A DNA stretch of 37,748 nucleotides from Bacteroidota bacterium (GTDB lineage Bacteria; Bacteroidota; Bacteroidia; Bacteroidales; Bacteroidaceae): positions 1-37,748 of the forward strand of contig JAEXAJ010000086.1 in the NCBI GenBank assembly GCA_023458215.1, given 5' to 3'. The notes under the pieces are model-generated. The model ran no database searches and was not told the origin of the DNA. It saw only the letters and a list, made by a program, of their open reading frames with translations. Position 1 is the first letter of the stretch; the number at the start of each line of letters is the position of its first letter. The position numbers were made by a program, and so were the translations under genes. Below are positions 6,472 through 15,070 of the stretch, in pieces.

Positions 6472-8805
6472 ATGAAACCATTTAATGCTTTACCTGTTAA
6501 CAAAAGAGTCATAACTTTCGTTCTGGCTCTATTTACTATTGTAGCCGTGCATGCACAAACCCCTAACGGAACTATTACTGGAAAAATAATCGGTAACGAT
6601 TCTATTTCACTCATAGGAGTTGCCGTTATTATGCAAACCATCGACTCCATCTTTCTGGATGGAACAACAACGGATGTAGAAGGAAACTTCCGGCTCAAAC
6701 ATCCCGGAAGATCCTATCGCTTATTGTTCCAGCATATAGCCTATAAGCCCTATTCCATAGAAACTTCAAACAGCCAACTGGGCACCATCGTATTGCTAGA
6801 TGCGGTAAATGAATTAAAAGAAATAGCCATAACAGCCCGACGTCCTCTTGTGAAGATGGAAGGAAACAGACTGACATACAATGTCGGTCCACTGATGCAG
6901 AACAGAATTATTGGCAATGCTTTCGACTTATTGAAAGAAATACCAAGTATAAAAAGCGATGAAAACAGCTTAACACTAAACGGAGCCATTGGCGAAACCC
7001 ACATCATTATCAACGGCAAGCCTTCGAGCCTGTCCGCAGAGCAGGCGACCGAATACCTCAAATCGCTACCTGCCGAACAAGTGGAAAAGGCAGAGATAGT
7101 ATACAATGCTCCTCCACAATGGCATGTAAAAGGAGCCGCAATCAATATCATCCTAAAGAAAAATGATCAATACAAAGTGCGGGGGCAAGTTCAAGGTATT
7201 TGGAACAATAAACACGCCAATAATTATACGGGAGGAGGAAGCCTGTTCGTATCCAATAAGAAAGTATCCTTCGACCTGCTATATAACTACAAAAACAACA
7301 ATGAATTAAGCCGCAGCATTATCAACTCACAACATACCGTAGGCGATAAGGTTTACGACATAGAATCGGACAGTCGTGAAAAGAGTAAGAAACAAAGCCA
7401 CAACATCTATTCCAGTATTAATTATAACCTTACAGACAAAAGTAGCCTGAATCTGTCCTACAACGGACAAATAGCTCCCGACATAAAGACGAATTCCTTT
7501 ACCCGAAACAATCTGTTTTCGGATGCTTCATCATATGATGCCGGTAACAGCAACCTGCATAATATCCGCCTGACCTACGATGCTCCTTTTGGCTTAAAAA
7601 TAGGTACTGAATATACCCACTTCAACAATGACATGAAGCAGGACATGGCTTATCAGAGAAAAGAACAAGATAACGCAAGTTCGTTCAAGTATAACCGGAA
7701 CCAGAAAATAGCACAAGCTAACTTCTTTGCAGACATGGCGCACGCACTTCCTCACGACTGGAAGTTGAGCTATGGAGCTAAATATGAATATACTACCAAT
7801 AACAATAATCAAATATACAACGATCTGCAAAACAACGGTAAGGACGACTATAACCGAACATCAAAAACCACAGAGAAAACAGCGCAACTGTATGCCGGCA
7901 TTAGTAAGTCTTTCTTTGAAAATAAACTAAATATAGACTTCTCATTAACAGGAGAAATCTATCAAATTAATGATTATAAGAAAAATGTATTACTGCCCAA
8001 TGCTACCATTTCGTATGCACCGTCTGCCAAACATATTTTCCAACTGTCGTACATTTCATTAAGGAGATACCCTTCTTATTGGCAAAGACAGGATTACGTA
8101 GCCTACAACGATGAATACTCCGTATCTTACGGCAATCCGACACTGAAACCGGATAAGACTTCGTATGTAACCCTGGCTTATGTGTTCAACAACAGATATA
8201 TCCTTCAGGCATCTTACTATAAAGTAAACGATTTTGTTCTCTCACAAAGTTATCAAGCATCTGATAAATTGGAATTGATGCAGAAAAGTTTCAATATAGA
8301 TTACTCAACAGCATTTACCACCAACCTTATCATTCCGATAAAGGTGGGAACAGCATTCAGTTCTAATGTTACTGCATCGGTCAGCAATGAGCGTTACAAG
8401 AATAGCCATTGGTTCGATATTTCATATAACAGAAGTAATTGGAACGCCGCACTGATGGCAGACAACACACTCGTTGTTTCGAAGAAGCCCAACATTACAA
8501 TCAATGCGATGATGTTTTACAGAACTCCTACTATACAAGGTATTTGGGATTTGAGTGACAACTGGTGCGTCAATGCAGGCACCAAGTATTCTTTTGCAGA
8601 CGGAAAAGCCATCATAAGCCTGCAATGCTATGATTTGTTCGAATCGATATACCCCACCACTAAAGTGAGATACGGCAATCAATATCAAAACCTGAACGAT
8701 AACTTCTACCAAAGAAGTTTCACACTCAGCTTTACTTATAAATTCAACAGCTATAAGAACAAGCAACGAAAAACAGTAGATACATCTCGTTTCGGAACCA
8801 ATTAA
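6472..8805 (+). CDS. Outer-membrane beta-barrel protein with carboxypeptidase-like N-terminal domain
   Basis: The 777-residue protein has a signal peptide (residues 1-28, cleavage after VHA-Q), then a CarboxypepD_reg-like beta-sandwich domain (about 33-115: GTITGKIIGNDSISLIGVAV, TDVEGNFRLKH), then a plug-like domain (about 120-225, with NAFDLLKEIPSI and IIINGKPSSLSAEQATEYLKSLPAEQVEKAEIVY). The rest is a beta-barrel ending in an aromatic-rich strand (FYQRSFTLSFTYKF). This is the outer-membrane beta-barrel family (PF14905 type) related to TonB-dependent receptors, but about 200 residues shorter than SusC proteins and without a clear TonB box. It is followed after 30 bp by an ABC exporter, so a role as the outer-membrane partner for export of a peptide is plausible. 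Import with TonB remains possible. I see no frameshift. Confidence 0.88.
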   Translation: MKPFNALPVNKRVITFVLALFTIVAVHAQTPNGTITGKIIGNDSISLIGVAVIMQTIDSIFLDGTTTDVEGNFRLKHPGRSYRLLFQHIAYKPYSIETSNSQLGTIVLLDAVNELKEIAITARRPLVKMEGNRLTYNVGPLMQNRIIGNAFDLLKEIPSIKSDENSLTLNGAIGETHIIINGKPSSLSAEQATEYLKSLPAEQVEKAEIVYNAPPQWHVKGAAINIILKKNDQYKVRGQVQGIWNNKHANNYTGGGSLFVSNKKVSFDLLYNYKNNNELSRSIINSQHTVGDKVYDIESDSREKSKKQSHNIYSSINYNLTDKSSLNLSYNGQIAPDIKTNSFTRNNLFSDASSYDAGNSNLHNIRLTYDAPFGLKIGTEYTHFNNDMKQDMAYQRKEQDNASSFKYNRNQKIAQANFFADMAHALPHDWKLSYGAKYEYTTNNNNQIYNDLQNNGKDDYNRTSKTTEKTAQLYAGISKSFFENKLNIDFSLTGEIYQINDYKKNVLLPNATISYAPSAKHIFQLSYISLRRYPSYWQRQDYVAYNDEYSVSYGNPTLKPDKTSYVTLAYVFNNRYILQASYYKVNDFVLSQSYQASDKLELMQKSFNIDYSTAFTTNLIIPIKVGTAFSSNVTASVSNERYKNSHWFDISYNRSNWNAALMADNTLVVSKKPNITINAMMFYRTPTIQGIWDLSDNWCVNAGTKYSFADGKAIISLQCYDLFESIYPTTKVRYGNQYQNLNDNFYQRSFTLSFTYKFNSYKNKQRKTVDTSRFGTN

Positions 8806-8835
8806 ATAAAAATCAATACCAAATAGAATAGTAGG

Positions 8836-10623
8836 ATGAAACAATTCCCTTTCTTTGAAAAACGCGATGCAGGCAAAAGTACACAAAAGCAAACCCATTC
8901 TTTCGGGTTTCTCCTGCGGTACATCAAGCAATACAAACAGCACTTCGGGAAGATACTTCTCGGACTGCTGATAGGCAGCTTGCTACAACTGATTCTACCT
9001 TTCCTTACACAGGCTATCGTAGATAAGGGAATCAATCATCAAAACTTGAATATAATCTGGTTGATACTGCTAGGACAATTAGTATTAACAATCAGCCGCA
9101 CTGCCATTGATTTCGTCCGCCGTCGGATATTGCTAAGCATAAGCATGCGCATCAATATCTCACTGGTATCGGACTTCTTCATCAAGTTGCTGAAACTGCC
9201 TATGTCCTTCTTCGATACCAAACTGATGGGCGACTTGTTGCAGCGAATGAATGACCATAAGCGTGTAGAACAGTTTCTAACCACACAAACGCTATCGGCC
9301 CTGTTTTCGTTGTTCAGCTTTCTGATATTCGGCATTGTGTTGTTCTTCTATAACACCTTGATATTTGGCATCTTCTTGATGGGCAGTGTCATCTATGGTA
9401 TATGGATAACTGTATTTATGAAACGCCGGAGAACACTAGACTACACCCTGTTTGAAAAACAATCTATCAACAACAGCAAGACGTACCAGTTCATCACTTC
9501 CATGCAGGAAATAAAGCTACAGAACTGCGAACAGCGCCGTCGTGTGGAATGGGAAGAAGTACAAACTGGCCTCTGCGACATTCAGATGAAAAGCCTGAAG
9601 CTGCAACAAACTCAGGAAGCAGGAAGTATCTTCATCAATGAAGTAAAGAATATCGTAATTACTATAATAGCCGCAACAGCAGTCATCCAAGGTGAGATGA
9701 CCTTGGGTATGATGCTTGCCGTACAATATATAATAGGTCAACTGAACAGCCCTATTGAGCAATTAATGAAATTTCTCTATTCACTACAAGACGTCAAGAT
9801 TAGCTTGGAACGTATTAATGAAATTCACGAAATGAAGAACGAAGATGGAAATGGGAAGCAGCTGTCCACCTTCCCTGATAACAAACGAGATCTGACATTC
9901 GAAAATGTAAGCTTCAAATACGACCCGCATAGTCCTATAAAAAACATCGACAACATAAGTTTCTCAATCCCTTATGGAAAAACAACTGCTATCGTAGGAG
10001 CATCGGGCAGTGGCAAGACAACTCTTCTTAAGCTACTTTTAGGCTATTATCCTGTTACTAATGGAACTCTCAGGATAGGAGATACCGACATCAATCAGTT
10101 CGACATGAAATGGTGGCGAAATCAATGCGGAGTAGTCATGCAGGACGGCGTAATTTTCTCTGAATCCATAGCCATGAATATAGCTGTAGATGATGGCGAA
10201 ATAGATCCGCAGAAGCTACTCAAAGTGGTAGAATTGACCAATATTCAGAAATTCATCATGGAACTGCCGCTAAAGTACTGCACCGTTATCGGTAGAGACG
10301 GAATAGGTTTGAGTCAAGGTCAAAAACAACGCGTACTCATAGCAAGAGCACTTTATAAAAGCCCGAAGTTCATCTTCCTGGATGAAGCTACCAATGCGCT
10401 TGATGCCCAAAACGAACGGTTTATCGTAGAAAACCTCACTGATTTCTATCTGGGAAGAACTCAGGTAGTGGTAGCTCATCGACTAAGCACAGTGAAACAT
10501 GCCGACCAGATTATAGTTATGGACAAAGGGAAAATAGTAGAAATTGGAAATCACAATTCGCTGACAGAAAAACGGGGGGTATACTACAATTTGGTAAAGG
10601 ATCAACTTGAGTTAGGTAATTAA
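8836..10623 (+). CDS. ABC exporter (fused permease-ATPase), peptide-exporter type without the C39 peptidase domain
   Basis: The 595-residue half-transporter has a six-helix membrane domain (about residues 25-310) and an ATPase domain (about 353-595). Motifs are Walker A GASGSGKTT at 388-396, the Q-loop Q436, a variant signature LSQGQ at 492-496, Walker B FIFLDEA at 512-518 and the H-loop H548. The sequence around YIKQYKQHFGKILLGLLIG and ILPFLTQAIVDKGI, and the stretch MQEIKLQNCEQ, are those of Bacteroidota bacteriocin/peptide exporters, which normally carry an N-terminal C39 cysteine peptidase of about 140 residues (total about 730). Here only about 24 residues precede the membrane domain and there is no peptidase upstream in any frame. 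It would therefore export without cleaving, or rely on another protease. It follows the barrel gene by 30 bp, and no HlyD-type adaptor gene is present. Confidence 0.9.
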   Translation: MKQFPFFEKRDAGKSTQKQTHSFGFLLRYIKQYKQHFGKILLGLLIGSLLQLILPFLTQAIVDKGINHQNLNIIWLILLGQLVLTISRTAIDFVRRRILLSISMRINISLVSDFFIKLLKLPMSFFDTKLMGDLLQRMNDHKRVEQFLTTQTLSALFSLFSFLIFGIVLFFYNTLIFGIFLMGSVIYGIWITVFMKRRRTLDYTLFEKQSINNSKTYQFITSMQEIKLQNCEQRRRVEWEEVQTGLCDIQMKSLKLQQTQEAGSIFINEVKNIVITIIAATAVIQGEMTLGMMLAVQYIIGQLNSPIEQLMKFLYSLQDVKISLERINEIHEMKNEDGNGKQLSTFPDNKRDLTFENVSFKYDPHSPIKNIDNISFSIPYGKTTAIVGASGSGKTTLLKLLLGYYPVTNGTLRIGDTDINQFDMKWWRNQCGVVMQDGVIFSESIAMNIAVDDGEIDPQKLLKVVELTNIQKFIMELPLKYCTVIGRDGIGLSQGQKQRVLIARALYKSPKFIFLDEATNALDAQNERFIVENLTDFYLGRTQVVVAHRLSTVKHADQIIVMDKGKIVEIGNHNSLTEKRGVYYNLVKDQLELGN

Positions 10624-10695
10624 AAAAGATTGCAGGTATATAATTATCAAGTGATTTGTTTTATACATCAAAACCAAACTTTTCTTCTCAGATAG

Positions 10696-10726
10696 TTGCA
10701 CTTAGTGAAAGTTTATCTTATTTTTG
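10696..10726 (+). promoter_or_regulatory. Promoter for the XRE-cupin/acyl-CoA synthetase unit
   Basis: TTG at 10696-10698, a 20-bp spacer and TATTTTTG at 10719-10726 match the Bacteroides consensus. The regulator ATG follows at 10776. No terminator is visible after the exporter gene, so some read-through is possible. Confidence 0.7.
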
Positions 10727-10775
10727 CGGCTTAACAACTATAAATCATAACCTTTAGACTGAAAATACTTTCATT

Positions 10776-11351
10776 ATGGATACTAGTAAGATTGTAGGAG
10801 AAAAGATTAAAGCGCTCCGCGAAAGCCAATCTATCGGCATAGAAGAATTGGCACAACGTTCGGGACTTGCTATCGAGCAGATCGAACGCATAGAAAATAA
10901 CATCGACCTGCCATCGCTGGCACCGCTTATCAAAATAGCGCGTGTACTTGGTGTTCGTCTCGGTACCTTCCTTGACGATCAGGATGAAACCGGTCCGGTA
11001 GTATGCCGCAAATCGGAAGCTCAAGACAGCATCAGTTTCTCCAACAATGCTATCCAAAGCCGTAAACACATGGAGTATCACTCCCTCTCCAAATCCAAAG
11101 CAGATCGCCACATGGAACCATTCATCATCGACGTTGCCGCTACCCAAGACAGTGACTTCGTTCTTTCGTCTCACGAAGGCGAAGAATTCATCATGGTTAT
11201 GGAAGGCATCATGGAAATCAGCTATGGCAAAAGTACTTATCTGCTCGAAGAAGGAGACAGTATTTATTATGACTCCATCGTCCCCCACCATGTACATGCC
11301 TACGAAGGACAAGCGGCAAAAATACTGGCAGTGATCTATACACCCATTTAA
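10776..11351 (+). CDS. XRE-family transcriptional regulator with C-terminal cupin domain
   Basis: The 191-residue protein joins an HTH_3 DNA-binding domain (residues 6-62: KIKALRESQSIGIEELAQRSGLAIEQIERIE and LPSLAPLIKIARVLGV in short segments) to a cupin_2 sensor domain (about 115-190: SSHEGEEFIMVMEGIMEISY, EEGDSIYYDSIVPHHVHAY). Such proteins usually bind a small ligand in the cupin barrel and control the adjacent metabolic gene. Here the downstream gene, in the same direction, encodes an acyl-CoA synthetase, an association common in Bacteroidota, so a fatty-acid or acyl-CoA ligand is a reasonable inference. The cupin metal motifs are partly kept: the EGEEF glutamates and the HHVH histidines. 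It has its own promoter at 10696-10726. Confidence 0.92.
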   Translation: MDTSKIVGEKIKALRESQSIGIEELAQRSGLAIEQIERIENNIDLPSLAPLIKIARVLGVRLGTFLDDQDETGPVVCRKSEAQDSISFSNNAIQSRKHMEYHSLSKSKADRHMEPFIIDVAATQDSDFVLSSHEGEEFIMVMEGIMEISYGKSTYLLEEGDSIYYDSIVPHHVHAYEGQAAKILAVIYTPI

Positions 11352-11441
11352 AGAGTGGTAAGGTGATGGAGTGATAAGGTGATAAAGGAATGTCACTCTA
11401 TCAACTTATCACTCTATCAACTTATCACATTATCACATTAC
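11352..11441. repeat. Imperfect hairpin built of short GTGATAAG repeats
   Basis: Left arm 11352-11392 carries repeats of GTGATRRRG; right arm 11393-11441 carries CTCTATCAACTTATCA twice and then TTATCACA. The reverse complement of the right arm (GTTGATAGAGTGATAAG...) matches the left arm (GGTGATGGAGTGATAAG...) over more than 25 positions with G-U pairs. It fills the gap between the cupin regulator and the acyl-CoA synthetase gene, ending 5 bp before the synthetase ATG. The layout parallels the GAAGAAT hairpins elsewhere in the window. It could attenuate or process the bicistronic message. Confidence 0.75.
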
Positions 11442-11445
11442 TATT

Positions 11446-13092
11446 ATGTTATACGAAAGAACGCTCGGCCAATGGTTGGAGCACTGGGCAGAAACTACGC
11501 CCGATAAAGAATATATCGTTTATTCTGACCGCAACTTGCGCTTTACTTGGAGCCAGTTCAACCGCCGGGTGGACGATATGGCAAAAGGACTTATCGCCAT
11601 TGGTGTGGAACGGGGAACACACGTCGGCATTTGGGCGGCTAATGTACCGGACTGGCTGACACTGCTGTACGCTTGTGCCAAAATAGGTGCCGTGTATGTA
11701 ACCGTAAACACAAACTACAAACAGGCGGAACTGGAATATCTGTGCGAAAACTCAGACATGCACACCCTTTGCATCGTAAATGGCGAAAAGGATAGCGACT
11801 TCGTACAGATGACCTATAACATGCTGCCCGAGCTTAAAACCTGCCAACGCGGACACTTAAAAAGTGAACGCTTCCCGTATATGAGAAACGTAATCTACGT
11901 AGGACAGGAGAAACACAGGGGTATGTATAACACCACCGAAATTCTGCTTTTAGGTGACAATGTAGAAGACAGCCGCCTGGACGAACTCAAAAGCCAGGTC
12001 GATTGCCACGATGTAGTGAACATGCAATACACTTCCGGTACTACCGGTTTCCCGAAAGGGGTCATGCTGACGCATTACAACATTGCCAATAACGGATACC
12101 TCTCGGGTGAACACATGAAGTTTACCGCCGACGACAAGTTATGCGTCTGCGTACCCTTGTTCCACTGTTTCGGTGTAGTGCTTGCCACTATGAACTGCCT
12201 GACTCATGGCTGTACGGAAGTAATGGTAGAACGTTTCAATCCATTGGTGGTACTGGCATCTATTCACAAAGAACGTTGCACGGCACTTTACGGAGTACCT
12301 ACTATGTTTATTGCCGAGTTGAATCATCCTATGTTCGACATGTTCGATATGTCTAGCCTGCGCACAGGCATCATGGCAGGTTCCCTTTGTCCGGTAGAGT
12401 TGATGAAAAAGGTGGAAGAAAAGATGTTTATGAAGGTTACCAGCGTCTACGGACTGACAGAAGCTTCGCCCGGTATGACCGCTACCCGTATTGAAGATCC
12501 GTTTGATGCCCGTTGCAACACAGTGGGTTACGATTTTGAGCATACGGAAGTCAAAGTGCTCGATCCCGAAACCGGTGAAGAATGTCCTATCGGCGTACAA
12601 GGTGAGATGTGTAATCGCGGATACAATACCATGAAAGGATATTATAAGAATCCGCAAGCCACTGCCGAAGTGATTGATAAAAACAATTTCCTGCATTCGG
12701 GAGACTTGGGGGTAAAAGACGAAGATGGTAACTATCGCATTACAGGACGTATCAAAGATATGATTATCCGAGGTGGTGAAAACATCTACCCGCGCGAGAT
12801 AGAAGAGTTCCTTTATCAGCTAAAAGGCGTAAAAGATGTACAGGTAGCCGGCATTCCTTCGAAAAAGTACGGAGAAGAAGTCGGTGCGTTCATTATCCTG
12901 CACGAAGGAACTGATTTGCATGAATCCGATGTACGCGACTTCTGCATGGGCAAGATATCACGCTACAAAATACCTAAATATGTCTTCTTTATTGAAGAAT
13001 TCCCAATGACCGGAAGCGGTAAAATACAGAAATTCAGATTGAAAGATCTGGGATTACAGATTTGCAAAGAAAAGGGAATAGAGATTATATAA
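11446..13092 (+). CDS. AMP-dependent acyl-CoA synthetase (fatty acid-CoA ligase)
   Basis: This 548-residue enzyme belongs to the ANL adenylating superfamily and activates a carboxylic acid with ATP, then transfers it to CoA. The phosphate-binding loop [12 protein letters not shown] lies at residues 195-206. It is followed by the A5 motif [10 protein letters not shown], the A7/A8 region [19 protein letters not shown] and [18 protein letters not shown], and the A10 catalytic lysine in [11 protein letters not shown]. The full length and all core motifs are present. It most resembles medium/long-chain fatty-acyl-CoA synthetases (FadD/AcsM-like), but chain length cannot be read. The gene follows the XRE-cupin regulator and is probably controlled by it. 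It faces the PAS kinase gene, with a large inverted repeat between. Confidence 0.93.
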   Translation: MLYERTLGQWLEHWAETTPDKEYIVYSDRNLRFTWSQFNRRVDDMAKGLIAIGVERGTHVGIWAANVPDWLTLLYACAKIGAVYVTVNTNYKQAELEYLCENSDMHTLCIVNGEKDSDFVQMTYNMLPELKTCQRGHLKSERFPYMRNVIYVGQEKHRGMYNTTEILLLGDNVEDSRLDELKSQVDCHDVVNMQYTSGTTGFPKGVMLTHYNIANNGYLSGEHMKFTADDKLCVCVPLFHCFGVVLATMNCLTHGCTEVMVERFNPLVVLASIHKERCTALYGVPTMFIAELNHPMFDMFDMSSLRTGIMAGSLCPVELMKKVEEKMFMKVTSVYGLTEASPGMTATRIEDPFDARCNTVGYDFEHTEVKVLDPETGEECPIGVQGEMCNRGYNTMKGYYKNPQATAEVIDKNNFLHSGDLGVKDEDGNYRITGRIKDMIIRGGENIYPREIEEFLYQLKGVKDVQVAGIPSKKYGEEVGAFIILHEGTDLHESDVRDFCMGKISRYKIPKYVFFIEEFPMTGSGKIQKFRLKDLGLQICKEKGIEII

Positions 13093-13104
13093 GCCAGTGA
13101 GAGT

Positions 13105-13243
13105 GTATCAAAACTGAATTGAGTTATCACTTTGCTCTGTCATCCTGAGCTTGTCGAAGGATCTCCTCTCTTCATACAAGGAGAAGAGATGTTTCGACAA
13201 GCCCAGCATGACAGAATGATAGGCTTATCAGAGTTTTGACACA
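13105..13243. repeat. Long imperfect inverted repeat (TGTCATCCTGAGC-type element) between convergent genes
   Basis: The left half contains ATCAAAACT, CTGTCATCCTGAGCTTGTCG and AAGGATCTC; the right half carries the matching CGACAAGCCCAGCATGACAG and AGTTTTGAC. The palindrome spans about 140 bp. The element starts 13 bp after the acyl-CoA synthetase stop and its right end covers the last codons of the PAS kinase gene. Dispersed elements with a core like TGTCATCC(T/C)GAGC are widespread in Bacteroidota genomes and resemble MITEs. It could act as a bidirectional terminator. A short fragment GCCATCCTGAGCG at 4066-4078 may be a relic of the same family. Confidence 0.8.
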
Positions 13244-14820
13244 TCGTTACCAAGGGGTAGCGTAAAATAAAATGCCGTACCAATTCCTTCGGTAGATCGC
13301 GCCCAGATTCGTCCGCCCATAAGCTCCACTAACATCCTGCAAATGGTTAGTCCAAGACCGGTGCCCTGTGCAAAGTTATCAATCTTGCCGAAGCGTTGGA
13401 ATATGGTTGCAATGCGGTTGGCCGCAATTCCGATGCCGCTATCCTTCACATAAAATTGTACCACATTACCCCGCAACTGGCAACCAAAATGAATCTCGCC
13501 GGAAACAGTAAATTTAGCGGCATTGCTCAATAAATTCGTCAGGATTTGGGTCAAACGAATTCTATCATTAACAACACAGAGGCTCGGATCTACTTCATCG
13601 AGTTTCAGCAGAACACCTTTCGCTGTTTTCTTATGGAACTGATCGTACAGTTTCGTGAAAAGAGTATATAAGTTAACCTTTTCTTTCACCAAGTCCATCA
13701 CTCCGGCTTCGAGCGAAGAAAGGTCGATGATATCATTGAACAAGTTCAACAGTAGTTCCGAGTTCTTTTCTATGATATTGCTGTAGTCTTCTTTCTCTTC
13801 CTCATTTCCCGGGTTAATCACCAAACGGGAGAAGCCGACGATAGCGTTCAACGGAGTACGTATCTCATGACTCATATTAGCGAGAAAAGCCGATTTCAAG
13901 CGGTCGGATTCTTCGGCACGTTCCCGTGCAGCTATCAGTTCTCTTTCTGTTTCCTTCAAGCCTGTGATGTCCCATGAAATACCAATCAGATAAGAATCGC
14001 CATTCGGAGAATCAGCCATCAACTTCGCGGTATGTACAATCCGTTTCTCGCCATTGGCAGTAGTATAATCTTCATCAAATTCCTTGAAGCCAAGCTTCAC
14101 TATTTCAAGATCGTCTCTACGGAATTTCTCTCTATCTGCCGAATCCGGGAATATTTCGAAGTCGGTATGCCCTACTGCCTTTTCAGCCGGAATGCCGGAA
14201 TGCTTGACGAAATCTTTGTTCCAATACAGATAGCGGAAATCGTCTTTGGCATCTTTTACAAACAGATATACGGGAATATTGTCAAGGATGGCACCCATTA
14301 TGGAATTCAGGCGAACGATCTCTTGCTGTTGTTTTGCATTCTCCATTTCCGATTTAACCCGCCTGGTTACATCCTGGCATACACACAACAAATACTCGTC
14401 ACCCAAGGGGCAAATTCTGTTATCAAAGTAGTGTAATTCCCCTTCGAACATCAAGGAGTGCTGGGCGGTGTGAGTTTCCTTCGTACGCTTCACCTTTTCC
14501 ATATTGGCTGAGATGGTGTCATAAGCATCTCCTGTTACGATATTTTCAAGTTTGGAACAACACAAAGATTCATTGGAAAGACCTTCGATATGATTGGTAT
14601 CGGAAGCAGAAACTAATGCTACGCAGTTCTCATTATAGTCAAATACGGTTATCATGTCAGGAATGGTATCTAATATATCCTGAGCATATAATTCGCGAAA
14701 ACCTTCCTGTGAATTATTCTCACAAGGATCATCTTGAATGGGGCACCTCTCTAATTTTTGTTCCAGCTGATAGATGATGTCCAATAGTTCTTCTTTTGTC
14801 TTGTTTCTGTAATCGCCCAT
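13228..14820 (-). CDS. Cytoplasmic PAS-domain sensor histidine kinase
   Basis: The 530-residue kinase has no membrane segment. An N-terminal coiled region is followed by a first PAS-like domain (about 45-155), a second PAS domain (about 170-290, with NIPVYLFVKD, YLYWNKDFVKHSG, TDFEIFPDSADREKFR and the PAC segment GISWDITGLKETE) and a short coiled coil. The kinase core has H318 in FLANMSHEIRTPLNAIVGFS, the N box LLSNAAKF (N433), the G1 box VKDSGIGI and the G2 box GTGLGLTICRMLVELMGG. It should therefore be an active soluble kinase. No receiver domain or response regulator gene is adjacent, so the partner is elsewhere. Several cysteines in the first PAS region (for example LCCSK) could hint at redox sensing, but no known motif is evident. 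Confidence 0.93.
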   Translation of the reverse strand: MGDYRNKTKEELLDIIYQLEQKLERCPIQDDPCENNSQEGFRELYAQDILDTIPDMITVFDYNENCVALVSASDTNHIEGLSNESLCCSKLENIVTGDAYDTISANMEKVKRTKETHTAQHSLMFEGELHYFDNRICPLGDEYLLCVCQDVTRRVKSEMENAKQQQEIVRLNSIMGAILDNIPVYLFVKDAKDDFRYLYWNKDFVKHSGIPAEKAVGHTDFEIFPDSADREKFRRDDLEIVKLGFKEFDEDYTTANGEKRIVHTAKLMADSPNGDSYLIGISWDITGLKETERELIAARERAEESDRLKSAFLANMSHEIRTPLNAIVGFSRLVINPGNEEEKEDYSNIIEKNSELLLNLFNDIIDLSSLEAGVMDLVKEKVNLYTLFTKLYDQFHKKTAKGVLLKLDEVDPSLCVVNDRIRLTQILTNLLSNAAKFTVSGEIHFGCQLRGNVVQFYVKDSGIGIAANRIATIFQRFGKIDNFAQGTGLGLTICRMLVELMGGRIWARSTEGIGTAFYFTLPLGNDVSKL

Positions 14821-14867
14821 CTCAATAAATGATAGAATCTGACCATATTATACAAATATCGTGGCTA

Positions 14868-14875
14868 CAAATATA
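14868..14875 (-). promoter_or_regulatory. -7 element for the PAS kinase gene
   Basis: Reads TATATTTG on the minus strand, a perfect TAnnTTTG match 47 bases upstream of the kinase ATG at 14820. A -33 element is not clear. Confidence 0.45.
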
Positions 14876-14934
14876 CTGTAAAAAATGATTGCATCCACAT
14901 TTGTTTTTACTTTTATTTAAAAAATGACAAAGCT

Positions 14935-14966
14935 TTTGCTCTACTAATCAGAATGTTCTATCTTTG
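14935..14966 (+). promoter_or_regulatory. Distal promoter P1 of ahcY
   Basis: TTTG at 14935-14938, a 20-bp spacer and TATCTTTG at 14959-14966 match the full Bacteroides consensus. Transcripts would carry a leader of about 100 nt that includes the palindrome at 14988-15020. Confidence 0.7.
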
Positions 14967-14987
14967 AATAAGATAAGCTGTACCTCA

Positions 14988-15020
14988 GCAGTAAAAATAA
15001 GCCGGCTTATTTTGTACTGC
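14988..15020. promoter_or_regulatory. Palindrome overlapping the -33 element of the proximal ahcY promoter
   Basis: GCAGTA plus AAAATAAGCC (14988-15003) pairs with GGCTTATTTT plus TACTGC (15004-15013 and 15015-15020), with a single bulged G. The -33 TTTG of promoter P2 (15011-15014) is inside the right arm. It could be an operator for P2 or a hairpin in the P1 transcript. No T-run follows, so it is not a standard terminator. No SAM or SAH riboswitch consensus was recognised. Confidence 0.55.
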
Positions 15021-15041
15021 TTTCAGTTTGCATTATCTTTG
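15011..15041 (+). promoter_or_regulatory. Proximal promoter P2 of ahcY
   Basis: TTTG at 15011-15014, a 19-bp spacer and TATCTTTG at 15034-15041 match the full consensus, 30 bases before the ahcY ATG at 15071. Confidence 0.78.
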
Positions 15042-15070
15042 CAGCACTTTTTAATTAAAATCAAACATAT

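Noticed and set aside
10731..11396. 221-residue minus-strand frame antisense to the XRE-cupin gene
   Set aside because: It is the shadow of a gene with clear HTH and cupin domains and a good promoter.
14960..15070. SAH or SAM riboswitch in the ahcY leader
   Set aside because: Only a simple palindrome is visible; I could not find the multi-helix consensus of known SAM or SAH riboswitches.
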